64,000 nucleotides of DNA from Blastomussa wellsi (taxonomy: Eukaryota; Cnidaria; Anthozoa; Scleractinia; Plerogyridae), in NCBI GenBank assembly GCA_947652115.1, contig OX393561.1:24561878-24625877 (forward strand), read 5' to 3'. The notes beneath the pieces are model-generated. The model did not search any database. It was given only the letters and a program-made list of their open reading frames with translations, and was not told the DNA's origin. The first letter of the stretch is position 1, and each line of letters begins with the position of its first letter. Made by a program: the position numbers and the translations under genes. This document shows positions 39,640 through 51,177 of this stretch, one piece after another.

Positions 39640-42260
39640 CATATTTTAGCTCTAACGAGTATGTCTTTGAGAGATTTTCCCCTTTTGTAGGATATGATAG
39701 GGGGATCTTTGAAGATGGAGTTCAGCAAAGGCTGCCTTTTTATTAAGTCCCAGTTAGACATGAGTATGTTTTTTAGTTTTCATTATAAATGGCAAAATCT
39801 GTTTCTTAGATTTTTTTTTTTGTTTAAGGGCCGACTGTCTGCTGTTGAAGTGGACTTCAGACAACGTTGTATGTATCATTTTCTCGTTATATCCACGTGC
39901 TTCTAGGCGTGATTTGAAGTTTGAGATACTATTTTTAAACGTTGTCTCAGAAGAATTTGTTCTGAGAAGTCTAAGTGCTTCACCTTTAATAAAACCTTTT
40001 TTCACGCCTGGTGGGTGGCTTGAGGTGAAATGTGTGTACTGGAATGTCTCAGTCGGTTTATAATGTGTACGAATGTCAAGGATGGATTCGTTTCTGAATC
40101 ATTCTCCTTTAAATATAACTGTGTCGAGAAATGTTGTTTCGCTTTCTGAAATTTCAGCCGTAAATTTGATCGTAGGATGGAAATTGTTAGCTTGTTCAAT
40201 AAACAGGGTAATTTTCTCTTTGTCCGTGTCCCAAAGTGAGAAAATGTCGTCGATGTAACGTTTCCATTCTCTCGGTTTTGTTATGCTTTGGCTTATTATT
40301 TCAGATTCTATTTTCCCCATGAAGATGTTGGCAAATGCTACTGCCGTTTTCGTTCCCATCGCAGTCCCAAAAGTCTGCAGGAAATTATTTTCCATAAACT
40401 GGAATGAATTTTCTTTTAGAATTAGGCCAAGCATGTCTTTGAGGTAGTGGGACGGGATTGGAGGTTTATAATTGTGGAATTTTTCGTATGCCGTGCATAC
40501 TGTTGTGATACCCTCTTCTTGTGGTATATTTGTGTACAAGCTTGTAACATCCATAGATACTAGAATGGTTTTTTGAGAGACCTTTGTCTTCTCTATGAAG
40601 TTAATGAAATCGGTTGTATCTTTAAGATACGATTTCTGTTTTTGGGCGATGGGCTGAAGTAATTTGTCCACAAAAAAAGATAATCTTTCTGTAGGGCCTT
40701 CGCAGCCTGAGATGATCGGTCTTCCGACCGGATTTGGTTTGTGGATCTTTGTTAGGGTATAAAATATGGGTATTCTTGGAGGATTGCGCGTTTGAGAAAA
40801 CCATTTTCTAGTCATGTCATCAATGAAGTTCTTTTTATACAGTTGTGTGACAAGCTCGTTGAACCGTTGTGATGTTGTCAATATCATGGGTTCTTCGAGA
40901 GGTTTGTAGTGCTCTCTATTGTTGAGTTGGGTTTGAGCTTCGTTTATTTTGTCACATTTGTTCATTATGACAGTGGTGGTGCCTTTATCTGCCTTCTTTT
41001 AACAATCTCAGTGTTGTTTTTTAGCTCTGTGAGGGCTTTCTGTTCATTTCGTGACAGATTATTTTTCGTTTTGTATGGTATGATCTCGGCAAGTTGGATT
41101 TTGACACTTTCCAAGTAGCTTTCTAGGGCAACTGACTTTTGTATCGGCGGTATCCAGTCAGAATTGACGTGGAAAGGATGTGGTTCTTTATCAACTGCGT
41201 GAAAGATGTATTTCAGACGCATACGTCTTGCGAATTTTTCGAAGTCTCGCAGGAGTTGGCGTCTAATGTTGTAATCATCTGTCGCCGGTGTCGGGACAAA
41301 TTTGAGCCCTTTAGAAATAACGCTGACTTGGTTGTCAGTGAGTTGGAGATTTGAAAAATTCTTTATGAATTTTTCGTTATTTTGTCTGTTATTGGCAATC
41401 CGTTTTTTTGTTAAGTTTCTTCTACGCTGTTTGCGCCTGTAGTTTGCATTGTTCCCTATTTTTTCAACCCCTTTTCCAAAGGTTTGATTTTCAGAGAATA
41501 GACAGTTGTAATTCTCAACATTTTTATTCTTTGTTGATTTCTGCAACACATGTACTTTTAACAATTGTTTGATTTCAGTGAGATCTTGCTCGAGTTTAAC
41601 TACCCTATTTACATCATGATTCACAATGTTTTCTTCGTTCGCCGAGTGCGACTGATCTCGCGTCGAACTATTTACAGCATTACTAGCAGTTGTGCTAGTT
41701 TTTGTGTAGAGCTTAGCCTTCGTGTATTTATTTTCTTGTTTCTTTAAACGTCTTTTGTGGTAGCGCGAGAGAGTGCCGACAAAGCTTTGTTCAGCTTGTT
41801 CTTTGATCGCTTTGATTTCTTTGAGAAATGTCTCATCCGGCGGGATGTTAGCCCTTGCCGAGTATTGGAATGATTTCGGACATGTCTTGTTCCTCATGTG
41901 GTTTTCCAGTTTTTTTTTTATGGAATCGTTTGATTTTTTAATGTTAGTCTCTAAAGAGACTGTGTCCATGTATTTGCATTTTCTGTTTGGTCGTGCACCA
42001 TGTTCTTTTGGCAGGCTGTTCTCTTTGTTTGTTCGTTGGTAGTCTTTGTGGCGTTGTTCTAACTGGGATGACGGAGGGCTTGGTTCCTCTGTATCCTCTA
42101 TTTCGTATTTGCTGTTGTATGGCAGGTCATAGACTTCCGAGGTAGGTAATCCCTCAGGAGTTTTTGGTGGTTGTGTTTCTTCATCGCTCATCTCAGATGG
42201 CGTGAGATATTGTGAGAAATCGTTGTCGTCTGGCATTATCAATGGTGTTTGATAATAGAT
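39640..42260 (-). mobile_element. Penelope-like retroelement insertion
   Basis: The inserted block is in minus orientation relative to the late genes. It contains a Penelope-type reverse transcriptase ORF and ends soon after the thumb-like C-terminal region on the left. No GIY-YIG endonuclease motif is readable before the gene sequence resumes, so the 3' end is truncated or of an endonuclease-deficient kind. ATG/GATGT occurs at both junctions but no clear target duplication can be fixed. Confidence 0.7.
39654..42242 (-). pseudogene. Penelope-like reverse transcriptase, frameshifted
   Basis: The N-terminal part (42,242-40,965) is acidic, then basic, with the family's LTDNQVSVISKGLKFVPTP and RRMRLKYIFH blocks. 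After a frame change near 40,965 comes the RT core: TLTKIHKPNPVGRPIISGC, SMDVTSLYTNIPQEEG, the QTFGTAMGTKTAVAFANIFM region and the catalytic YIDDIFSLW. A second frame change near 40,099 leads to KPTETFQYTHFTSSHPPGVK and KKGFIKGEALRLLRTNS. A third leads to the PPIISYKRGKSLKDILV block ending about 39,660. At least three frame changes make it inactive. Confidence 0.75.
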
Positions 42261-42422
42261 GTATGGCCTCCATAGGCTATCAAGGCAGCTACGTTACTTT
42301 TACTCCTTTAGGACAAATTTTAAAACTGTTGAACAAAATTATTGAATCGTGGGATAAAGGACCTGGTCATTACCTTGACTTCTCCACTTACTTGCAGAAT
42401 AATTCAGACATCAAGTTTGCTT

Positions 42423-44446
42423 ATGGCTACTGATTTGCCTTCTGATTTGCCTGTAATTCCCGAGGAGGATGAACGGCGACATCACCATCACCACCATCAT
42501 CACCACCACCACCACAAAGAAGTGCCCATGGTAGAAATAGAAGGCAGTGAATCAGCAAACGTAGAAATCATTGAAACAGAAGAGATGGACGATCTCGAAG
42601 TAGCACAATTTTTGGCTAACATGCCAAAAAGATTAAAGTCAAAATTTTTGAAAGAAGGTTTTGCGGAATCCTCTGAAGCAGAAAATGGTGAAAATGGCTC
42701 TCCGAGGTGAGTGCTTTTCTTCGTTGATTTTATGCCTGTTGTCCTTTGCCTTCTTCCCTTTTATGCTCCCCCATCCTTCTGGGTAAATCGTTCGTGAGGC
42801 AACCTTCTTTTTAGGCCAGTTGTGAATCCTCTTTCGTCTCTGGAGCTTCCTAAGACAATAATAGTAGAAGAAGAAATAGGCGACCAGCTTGATGGCAAAA
42901 CGCCTGCGACACGATCCAAAACTTCCAAAAAAAAAGAGTTCAACCATATCCCAAAAGTGATCCCAAAAGTGAATTAAAAAGTGAAGAAACTGCTGTTGGT
43001 TACGAGCACAGGAGAAAGCATAGGCGAGAAAGAAAGCATAAGCCAGATCTCGGAAACGAAGAGTTAAATTTTATCGATTACAAGAAAAAAAATTTCACGT
43101 TTGTGAAAAATCATGTCTTCACGCCTTGCGTTTGGAATCACATGAAGGTTCCTAGTTTAAACATCAACACTTATCAGCCCTTCATTTCAATGTTGTTTCA
43201 AATGGAGCAAGACAAATGGCTTATTTGGATGCTAGAAAAAATAATAATCAGATCGAGTGAATTGCCAATGAGTGAAGCTCAAGAATGGACAAGTTTTTGG
43301 GCTGGGCAAGGAGTTTCCGGAGCTGATGTTCCTGCTGCCCAGAAAACGTTTGGCGGTCCATTTGTTGATTATGTGCCAGCTGTTGCTGCAAATGATCAAA
43401 ATTCTGTTCGTTCGCCAATTGATTTGGCTTCTAAACCACCCGCTGACTATCCAGCCAACATAAGAGAATGGGCAGCAAAATACGACACCTTGGGTGACAG
43501 TACTAATTACAAGAAGAAGGACGCTGCTGTTCCAAATCCCAACTGGGTTGCTTCAGGAGGGGCAATGAGCTGCAGCAACAGACGATTGGATGATTTCTAT
43601 GGCGCAAACTCTGGTCCTTATTTCCAATTGAATTATTTCAAAAATTCTTGTGATCCACGAACAGCCAATTACGGAACGTGGACACGTTCAAGCAGCGGCA
43701 CTACTCTTCCAAGTCTTGCTTTCCCTGCAGACCAAGCAAATATGCAATCTCTCGCTTCCTACCCTGCACAAAGCAGCTATCAATCTCTTTCTGCGCCTTT
43801 GATGACAATCAACATGCTTCCGCGTTTCATGGCACTTCAGGGACAGGACGAAAACATGTTTGCCTGTTTAGATGATCCCTTTGCAGCGGATGTGTATTTG
43901 TGTGCTAGTTGGGGGCGAACACATAAATATGCAGACGCTGTTACCCATCAAACAAAGCCTACTCTTCAAATTGAAAGCAAATGGCATTTAGGAGAAGTCA
44001 AAGTTGGTGCTTTGAGAGGCATTTTTGAGCAATTGCTATTCCGCTATCTGAAATACAAAAAGTGGAATTTACCTGTAAATCCTCCAGATGAATTGAATCC
44101 AAACCAGCACATGATAGAAAAAGCGGGAGTTCTCAGCCCATTCATGAAAATGATTGATCCCTTTGCTGCAGAAGCTGCTATGAAAATTATTGAATCAAAG
44201 GGTTTTGATGTTTACACATTTCTCAGCTACGCAAGCACTGATACCATACGCATGATTGGCGGCGTAGAAGATCTCCTCTCTCCCAATCATCCAATTATGA
44301 AAATTATGTTTTCTTCAGAAAGCGCCAAAGAATGGATGTACCAATTTCAGCTGTACCTCCAAGGTTGGAAGAGGCTAGACAAGAAAAGGAGGCCTCGCCT
44401 AGTTTGGTGCAATCAGTACCAGCAAGTGGTAGCAGAAATCAAGTAG
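42423..44446 (+). CDS. Major late-type protein of the SF3 element (unknown family), spliced
   Basis: ATG 42,423 begins an acidic exon with 12 consecutive His codons (42,480-42,515) and ends at donor GTGAGT (42,708). The intron ends CTTTTTAG before 42,815. A poly-A tract near 42,932 seems to contain a frame change. After that, the frame runs through a Lys/Arg/His-rich block into a 447-codon open stretch (43,103-44,446). That stretch is rich in Ala, Ser, Pro, Tyr and Trp and has a PLMTINMLPRFMALQ segment followed by a DPFAADVYLCASWG strand. The size, near 650 residues, and Tyr/Asn/Pro content fit a capsid protein. An alternative frame (44,332-44,544) with a Pro/Ser/Ala linker runs past its end. 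Not recognised. Confidence 0.5.
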
Positions 44447-44548
44447 GTGTTGTGCAAATAAAACATTTACACCCAAAACTTGGGCCATACAGCAATCCCA
44501 AACTTATAATTAGACAAACATTATCTCCGTTTGGATGGGGGTAACAAG

Positions 44549-47032
44549 ATGGAAGCAAACGTTGATTTCAAAACTTCTGGACTGACAATAGACAATCTTC
44601 GCGTGCCAAACCAAAACTTAGAGGCTGCAAATAAATTTTACGTAGACAAACAAAAAAACAATCTTGAAGAAAAGTTGAAAAATGTAGAGGCAAAATGCGA
44701 GCTGACATCGATTTTATAGATCAAAATTACACTCTGAAAAATCTTAGAGAACCTCAAGACGAGAGAGACGCTGTGCCGTTTTACAAACTGTGAGAAATGC
44801 AAACGAACTTTTTGCCTCTGAAAGGAGGAACAATGCAAGGAAAAATTGACATGGCAGGCAAGCAATTGATGAACATTCCAGAACCCGAAGACATCCAGTC
44901 TCACGATGCTGTTCCATCGAACTATATAGAAAAATGGTACCTTTCAAAAGATAAAGAATTGCAGACAGTGAACGGTCGCCTTAAGCTTTCCTTCACAACT
45001 GAAGAAAAACCAAGCTCTGAAAAAGATTTGGTAACAAAAAGTTATGTCGATTCTCATCTCCCTCTCGATGGTTCCAAAGCAATGCATGGTGCTTTGTACA
45101 TGAATTTTTTGCAAATTGAAAATGTGGCAAAATGTGAGACTGTGAATCAGGCTGCAAACAAAGAGTACGTTGATGAGCAATGCCAACAAATGTACGACGA
45201 AATCGATGTTGAAACTGATTCCCTTCTCCCAAGAGATGGATCTCGACCAATGATTGGTGATTTAGACATGACACAACATTATATTGAAAATTTGCCATTT
45301 CCAAAAAATGTAGATCACGCAGTTAACAAAGGTTACGTAGATGATTATTTGCGGAGAGACGGTTCCCTCCCTATGACAGGAGATCTCGACATGAATCTTC
45401 ACAAAATAAAAGAGCTACCCTTTCCAACGACAGCAGATGAAGCTGTAAACAAAGCTTACGTTGACAGCGAATTTGATGATTACCTGCCAAGAGACGGTTC
45501 GAAAGGCATGAAAGGCAATCTAGCAATGAATTTGCACAAAATCAAAGAAATGCCTTTCCCAATAGCTGCAGACAAAGCTGTAAACAAAGCTTATGTAGAT
45601 GGACAATTAGGTGATTTTCTTCCAAGAGATGGTTCGAAAAACATGACAGGTGCTGTCATGACAGGTGATGGGAGAAAAAGGCGGACAAACAGCACCAGCT
45701 ATTCCAGTCAGCATAAAAAAGGAAACTCTACAACCAATTTATTGCAAAACGCCTAAAATGGATTGGGATTATTTTTTGAATGAAAGCAACCCTAAGAGAT
45801 ACCAAGCTATAAACCTCGATTTCGCTACAAGATTTTTCAAACCGCAAGGCAAATCAGGATATCCAGATTGTACTTTAAGCATTCCAATATCTTTTCTCAT
45901 TCTGCCCACCTTTGTAATACCAGGAACAAAAGAAACAATCAATTTCAAAGATAAAATTTGTGAGTTAGTTGCAGGCTGCACTAATCCGACATCCCCTACT
46001 CCAAACATTCAAAATATTGTCAAAAAATATTTTGATAGCGACATCAAAAAATGGGTGTCAGATAATTTCTTAAAACTAGATGGCACCAATTCAATGAAAG
46101 GCAATTTGGATGTGGGACAGAATACAGTAAAAAATGTCCGACAAGGCCAAGAGGACAGCGATGTTCAAACCGTTGCTGCAAAATTTCTTCACTTGGAGAG
46201 AACATTAGAAGCCATTCTCTATTTTGATATAGTTCTTGGACTCCAGCAAGTAACAATTGCTATTGAAAATCCAATACCACAATACTCTCGAGCTAAAGCT
46301 CACATTTTGGCTGTTGCCGTCTACGATGTTGCCTCGTGTTACCTCGACCTCAAACTCACAGAGTGCAATTTCTCGTTTTTTGATGGACAGCGGCACAATT
46401 TCCTTGACAACTTCTTCCTCGGTTCTTATTTGTGGGAAAATGGTGAAAGAGTTGAAATTTCCCCTCTCCCTATGATTTACATCGACTTACTCTCACAGCT
46501 TCCAGTTACTAGAGCTTGGCTTACAGTTGACCTCTCTTCTAGAGGTTTGATTAGAACATTCTCAGAACACACATTTCTCCGATGCATTTTTATGATTGCA
46601 ATTTTGAATGAAGAAAGAAGTGGTGAACCCACTTTTGGTGCCCGACTTGAAAATGGTCACGCCCAAGAAGTTGTTGGCTTCATAACCGACTGGCTCAGTA
46701 AAGATGTGACAATTTATTTGCAAAACGGGAACACTGTTCGCCACTTCAAAACTGTCAAAGAAAGGAAAAAAGGGACTGTCTCTATAATCTCTATAGGAAT
46801 AACTTCAGAGTTCGCTTTTTATAGAGAAGTAAATACAAATGGCACCATAGTTGATTTTAAAACTCTGACACCCAACCCTGGGGAAACAATGACGCCAATG
46901 GGAGGCACAGAGATAGATGACAAGGTTAAAACAATCAAAATGGCAATCAGTAATGTAGGTTTGTTAGGATTTTTTTTCACCCAATGTATGATTATTGGGA
47001 AGAAAAACCTTTCAAAGCAAAAATGCAGATGA
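44549..47032 (+). pseudogene. Phage tail-fibre-like repeat protein of the SF3 element
   Basis: ATG 44,549 opens a shaft of repeats of the form LPRDGSxxMxGDLDMNxHKI, then NLPFP, then DxAVNKxYVD. At least five clear units lie between 44,800 and 45,660 and another near 46,070. Such repeats form trimeric beta-structured fibres in phage tail proteins and other marine viruses. A 300-residue non-repetitive head follows to 47,032. Damage: frame change near 44,695, in-frame TGA at 44,791-44,793 and a frame change near 45,665. The role is presumably host attachment or spike, inferred from architecture. It is unusual next to an SF3-type replication gene. Confidence 0.65.
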
Positions 47033-47079
47033 TAACTCAGACAGCTCTTCTTAACTACAGCCCAAATTTTCTTTTAGGT

Positions 47080-47965
47080 GAAAAGTGACAAGCCCTCAGA
47101 TGTTAAGCACCTGCCTAATCCCCTATCTTGCTTAGAGGCTGCCAAAAATTCACTCGTAAGACTAATAGATGACTTACGAGCACCTGCAGAGTGTTCAGAA
47201 TTAGAAAAAATGTGCAATGGAGCACTAAATCACCTCCTCATTGCGATTTTATGGTACAGACAGGGAAACGAAGATGGTTTTCAAATTGAGTTAGGCACAT
47301 GCAAAGGTGTTGTTGATGTCGTCTGGAGAGAATTGTTTCAAAGCAAATTCACGAGGCAAATGAAACCCCCCCCCAACTACGTGTTTGCAGAGAGCGTTGC
47401 CAAGACGTTGTCGGAAGGCTAAACATTACCAATGGGCACGAGTCTCTTGTCACAAAAGGAATTAAAAATTTCATAGCAGCTGTTTTTCCTATTCTATTTT
47501 AGTTCCAAAAGTTATACAAGAAAAGTATGACATCCTAGCCGTGTACTCGTCAAGAAACTTAAAAATTAGAAGCAAAAGAAAAGTAAGCACAAAAAAAACT
47601 TTGAGACCGCGAACTCTGTTTAGATAATGTAAAAATAGATAATGTATATATATTTATTTTTAGAGGTGGATGCCTGGGTGAGAAGGTACTATGTCCCCAT
47701 ACCTGGTGGCGCCACCAGATTTTACTTTTGGACAAATCGAATGCCTGGTCATGCAGCCCCTATCCCTCCAGCTTCTAGAAATGTTGAAGTAATAGTCAGT
47801 GATGTGCCTATTCCATTTCCACCCAGGCCTGCAACTCCACAGTACACAGTAAAGAAACATGTAAATACTCTTTGGTACTTTTTTAATAACTCAGATCATC
47901 GCACTAGACCGTTACCAGTAGCCTTGTACAATACAGGCGGTTTTTTAAGAGTAGCTTTTCAGTAA
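47080..47965 (+). CDS. Spliced late-type protein of the SF3 element
   Basis: Three exon-like pieces follow acceptors of the TTTTAG type: 47,080-47,422 (open, helical), about 47,503-47,590 (VIQEKYDILAVYSSRN, ending at GTAAGC) and 47,665-47,965. The last encodes VRRYYVPIPGGATRFYFWTN and a Pro-rich linker (VSDVPIPFPPRPATPQY). The connection between the first two is uncertain because a stop intervenes at 47,420. No family is recognised. It ends 7 nt from the stop of a minus-strand exon, the expected meeting point of late and early transcripts. Confidence 0.4.
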
Positions 47966-47971
47966 TCTTAC

Positions 47972-48242
47972 TTAATCATCTGCACTGTCAGTGTCAGATC
48001 TATAATCATCAACAGCAGTATTAAAAGTAGTTTGAAATTTTAGACGCTTCTCTTTCCTGTCAACAAGATGAGAAGTCATGACGTGACAAACAAACTTCTT
48101 TTCATCGCTTGCTAGCTTATGAAAATCAATGTCGTTAAACTCCAGCATATTTTTAATATCACAGTAAGGTGTGCAGAAGGCCCAATTTGGATTATCCGCC
48201 CTCTTTTCCTCATACAACTTCCCCTCGTTTTCAAAAAGCTTT
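47972..48242 (-). CDS. Terminal minus-strand exon at the right edge of the SF3 element
   Basis: A good acceptor (TTTATTCTTGGTAACAG) precedes 48,242. The exon encodes KLFENEGKLYEEKR, then a Cys-containing middle, and ends in an acidic tail (RSDTDSADD). No upstream exon exists on the right, since PolB resumes about 50 nt away. If the element was circular, the upstream exon is the helicase C-terminus at 35,277, and a GT there (GAGAA/GTGTTT) gives a compatible phase. It is then the last exon of the helicase gene. Confidence 0.45.
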
Positions 48243-48298
48243 CTGTTACCAAGAATAAAGAAAACGGAAAAAAACCATGTAGCTAATGTACACATCCT

Positions 48299-51095
48299 CA
48301 TGTTCTTTCTGCGGAAAAGATGTACCGCTAAGCACGCACAAATGTTTCATTCAAACCGTCAAAGCGAGCGAAGATGATCCTAAACTAAAGAAAATTTCTG
48401 CAACAGAAGCAGGTGAATGCGAAGTCGTCAAAGTTGACGAAGATGATCAAGTTTGGATTGAAAAACCTTCTCCTATTTTTGTGTATGCCGACTATGAAGC
48501 AACTTCGAATTCTGAAGGAGAGCAGTCTCCCATCTTGATATGTTTAGAAACATCTGAAGAAGATGAAACACATAGCTTTTACGGTGTTGATTGCACTGCT
48601 GATGTGATGGATTTTTTAGACAAACTTTCTGTTGATGAATATGGTGATGACAGAGAAGTGTATTGTGTTTTTCACAATTTCAAAGGTTATGACGGAATGT
48701 TCGTTCTCCAACATCTTCACCAGACTCATAGACGGATTGAAGATCAAATTTGCAATGGAACGAAAGTCATGTCCTTAGCAACTGGAAACATTCACTTCAT
48801 TGATTCTCTTTGTTTCTTACCATTTCCATTAGCATCTTTTCCCAGCACGTTTGGAATTGAGGAATTGTGCAAAGGTTTCTTCCCACACAAATTTAATACG
48901 CAAGAAACTCAATCCTACAAAGGTCCAATACCTCGTCCAGACTATTTTGACCCTGACGGAATGTCACCAGCCAAAAAGAAAGAATTTGAAGCATGGTATC
49001 GAGAAAAGAAAGATTCCAACTTTGTGTTCGAGATGAAACAGGAAATGATTTCTTACTGCATTTCTGACGTGAAACTTTTGAAAGAAGGTTGCATTCGTTT
49101 TCAAAACGAGTTCAAAACACACGCTGATTTCAACCCGATGGAAAAGTGCATCACAATCGCGTCCGCATGTAACCGCTATTGGAGGAAAAAACTTCTTCAA
49201 CAAAACCACATTGCTGTTGAACCACCAAAAGGTTGGTTCGGTTCCACATCTAACCAGTCAATCAAGGCAATCAATTGGCTTAACTGGCAAGAACACAGGT
49301 TACACCAATCTTGTCCTGAAATAGAAAGCAATCGAATCCGACATGCGCGAAATGGAGGTGAAGTTCGAGTATTTACTCCTTCAATTTCATACTTAGTAGA
49401 CGGTTTTGACGAAACAACGAACACTGTCTATGAATTTCATGGTTGTTTATGGCACGCTTGTCCATCCTGTTTCCCTAAACGGGAAGACAGAAGTTTTGCA
49501 AACGCAGATCGGACAATGGGAGAAATCTATGAAGCAACAATTGCAAAAGAGAAACACCTGTTCAACTCGGGATACAATGTCACGATCATGTCAAAACAGA
49601 CCAAGACTTGCAGACCTTTTTGTCATCAACTTCCTTACAACCGCCACTACATCCTCGCGATGCTTTCTTTGGAGGACATACCAACGTCACCAAACTTTTC
49701 ACAAAAATTGACAAATCAAACGGGGAAGAGATACGTTACATCGATGTCACCTCTCTATATCCGTGGGTAAACAAGTATTGTCAATATCCCACAGGCCATC
49801 CAGAAATTCACACTCTCCCGTCAAAACAATCTCTGAACGGTTTTTTCGGGATTGCACAAGTGACTATTCTCCCTCCGCACAACCTATATCATCCAGTTCT
49901 TCCACTTCGCAGCTGTGGGAAACTTGTTTTTCCACTATGCAACGCGTGTGTGAAAGAACAGATGAACAAACCATTTCTAGATCGCAGTGAAATTTGCACA
50001 CACAGCGACCAAGAGCGAGCACTTTTCGGAACGTGGTGTACCCCCGAGTTGGAAGAAGCACTTCATCAGGGGTACAAATTACAAAAGATTCACGAAGTCT
50101 GGCATTTTCCACCACATCAACGTGAAAAAGGACTATTCGCTTCTTACGTCAACAAATGGTTAAAAATAAAACAAGAATCGTCAGGATACCCGAGCTGGGC
50201 AGAAACAGCCGAACAGAAACAAAAATACAGAGATGATTATCTCGCAAAAGAAGGAATAAAGCTTGAAAATGTGGCGAAAAATGCTGGAAGGAAAGCAACA
50301 GCAAAATTGATGTTAAATTCTTTCTGGGGAAAATTTGGTGAAAACCTTCACAAACCTCAAACAACCACTGTGCACACCCCTTCAAAACTTTTCACCACAC
50401 TTTCAAATCCGATGATTGAAATCAAACAAATCAGAATTTGCAATGATGAAACTCTTGAGATTGTCCACACTAACGTGGAAGACAATCAAATCGACAATGG
50501 GAAACGAAACATTTTCATTGCAGCATTCACGACCTGTTGGGCACGTTTGAAACTCTACTCCTATCTAAACATCCTTCAACACCAAGTACTTTATTTCGAC
50601 ACAGACTCAGTAGTCTACAAATGGAGTCCAGGCATGCCTCAAATACCTTTAGGTGATTACTTGGGGGAGATGACAAACAAGATAGAGCACAAAGACAGAC
50701 CGGGTGATTTCATAACCGAATTTGTTTCAGGAGGCCCAAAAAATTACGGATTTCAAACAGACCAAAATTTCGTTTGTTGCAAAGTGAGAGGCTTTTCATT
50801 GAAATCTGTAAGAGGGACTGACCAACTAAATTACGAAAGACTGAAGACCAATGTATTAGAAGAACTGACAAACCTGCAAACCGAAAGTAGAACAATTGTT
50901 GTAAACGATCCGAATTTTTTCACACGTCATCCTGCAACAAAGAAAATCAAAGTGGTTCAAAGACGGAAATTGTATAAACTTGTTTGCGACAAGCGGGTAG
51001 TGAACCCTCTGACATTTGATTCCTTCCCGTACGGATACAAGAGTGATTTGGATGAGACAGATGACGAGAACATAACCATTTTATGCGCTTTGTAA
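48299..51095 (+). pseudogene. Protein-primed DNA polymerase B, exonuclease and polymerase domains
   Basis: PolB resumes in a zinc finger (CSFCGKDVPLSTHKC). The 3'-5' exonuclease domain shows FVYADYEA and HNFKGYDGMF. A frame change lies near 49,605. Palm motif A is YIDVTSLYPWV (about 49,740), motif B KLMLNSFWGKFGE (about 50,305) and motif C YFDTDSVVY (about 50,595). The C-terminus ends at 51,095. All catalytic residues are present, so the domain itself was preserved until recently. It would copy the linear viral genome from a terminal protein primer. The other half is at 34,137. Confidence 0.85.
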
Positions 51096-51177
51096 GAAGT
51101 AAAGAACTGAAACGGGTAGAAGACGAGAACATAGCCATTTTATACGCTTTGTAAGTAGCCAAGAACAGAAACGAATT
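51061..51177 (+). repeat. Two-copy tandem repeat at PolB 3' end
   Basis: ACGAGAACATAACCATTTTA recurs about 58 nt later as ACGAGAACATAGCCATTTTA with similar flanks. The first copy holds the PolB stop codon. Confidence 0.75.

Larger units (their letters stand above)
39363..42433 (+). pseudogene. First late-type gene of the SF3 element, split by a Penelope-like element
   Basis: The 5' part (39,363 to about 39,627) encodes an acidic Asp/Glu/Gly-rich lead and an aromatic segment (HLNDWRPSDFHLL, IDHWNWKNLREI). The 3' part (about 42,271-42,433) encodes GYQGSYVTFTPLGQILKLL and ends overlapping the next gene's start (ATG at 42,423 precedes this stop). The 2.6 kb between is retroelement on the opposite strand. 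No family is recognised; the high acidity and position suggest an early or leader-proximal late protein. Confidence 0.5.
35278..48290. mobile_element. Integrated ambisense SF3-helicase virus-like element splitting PolB
   Basis: PolB homology stops at about 35,280 in one zinc finger and resumes at about 48,299 in the next. The 13 kb between (about 10.4 kb without the Penelope-like element) has its own logic. Minus-strand spliced early-type genes end in an SF3 helicase, a central non-coding region holds repeated palindromes, and plus-strand spliced late-type genes include a fibre-like protein. There are no convincing TIRs at the edges. The terminal minus-strand exon at 47,972-48,242 has no upstream exon unless the ends are joined, which suggests a circular parent. 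The layout resembles papilloma-, polyoma- and adomaviruses, but no protein except the helicase can be tied to them by eye. Confidence 0.6.

Noticed and set aside
41139..42042. Plus-strand ORFs across the Penelope-like element
   Set aside because: They are complements of the reverse-transcriptase N-terminal region and have no independent motif.
42480..42515. Cloning-vector His tag contamination
   Set aside because: Twelve residues with mixed CAT/CAC codons, within a spliced reading frame and without any vector sequence.
35278..48290. A giant intron within PolB
   Set aside because: The interval carries its own divergent gene sets, origin-like repeats and a further nested element, and the PolB edges lack plausible splice sites.
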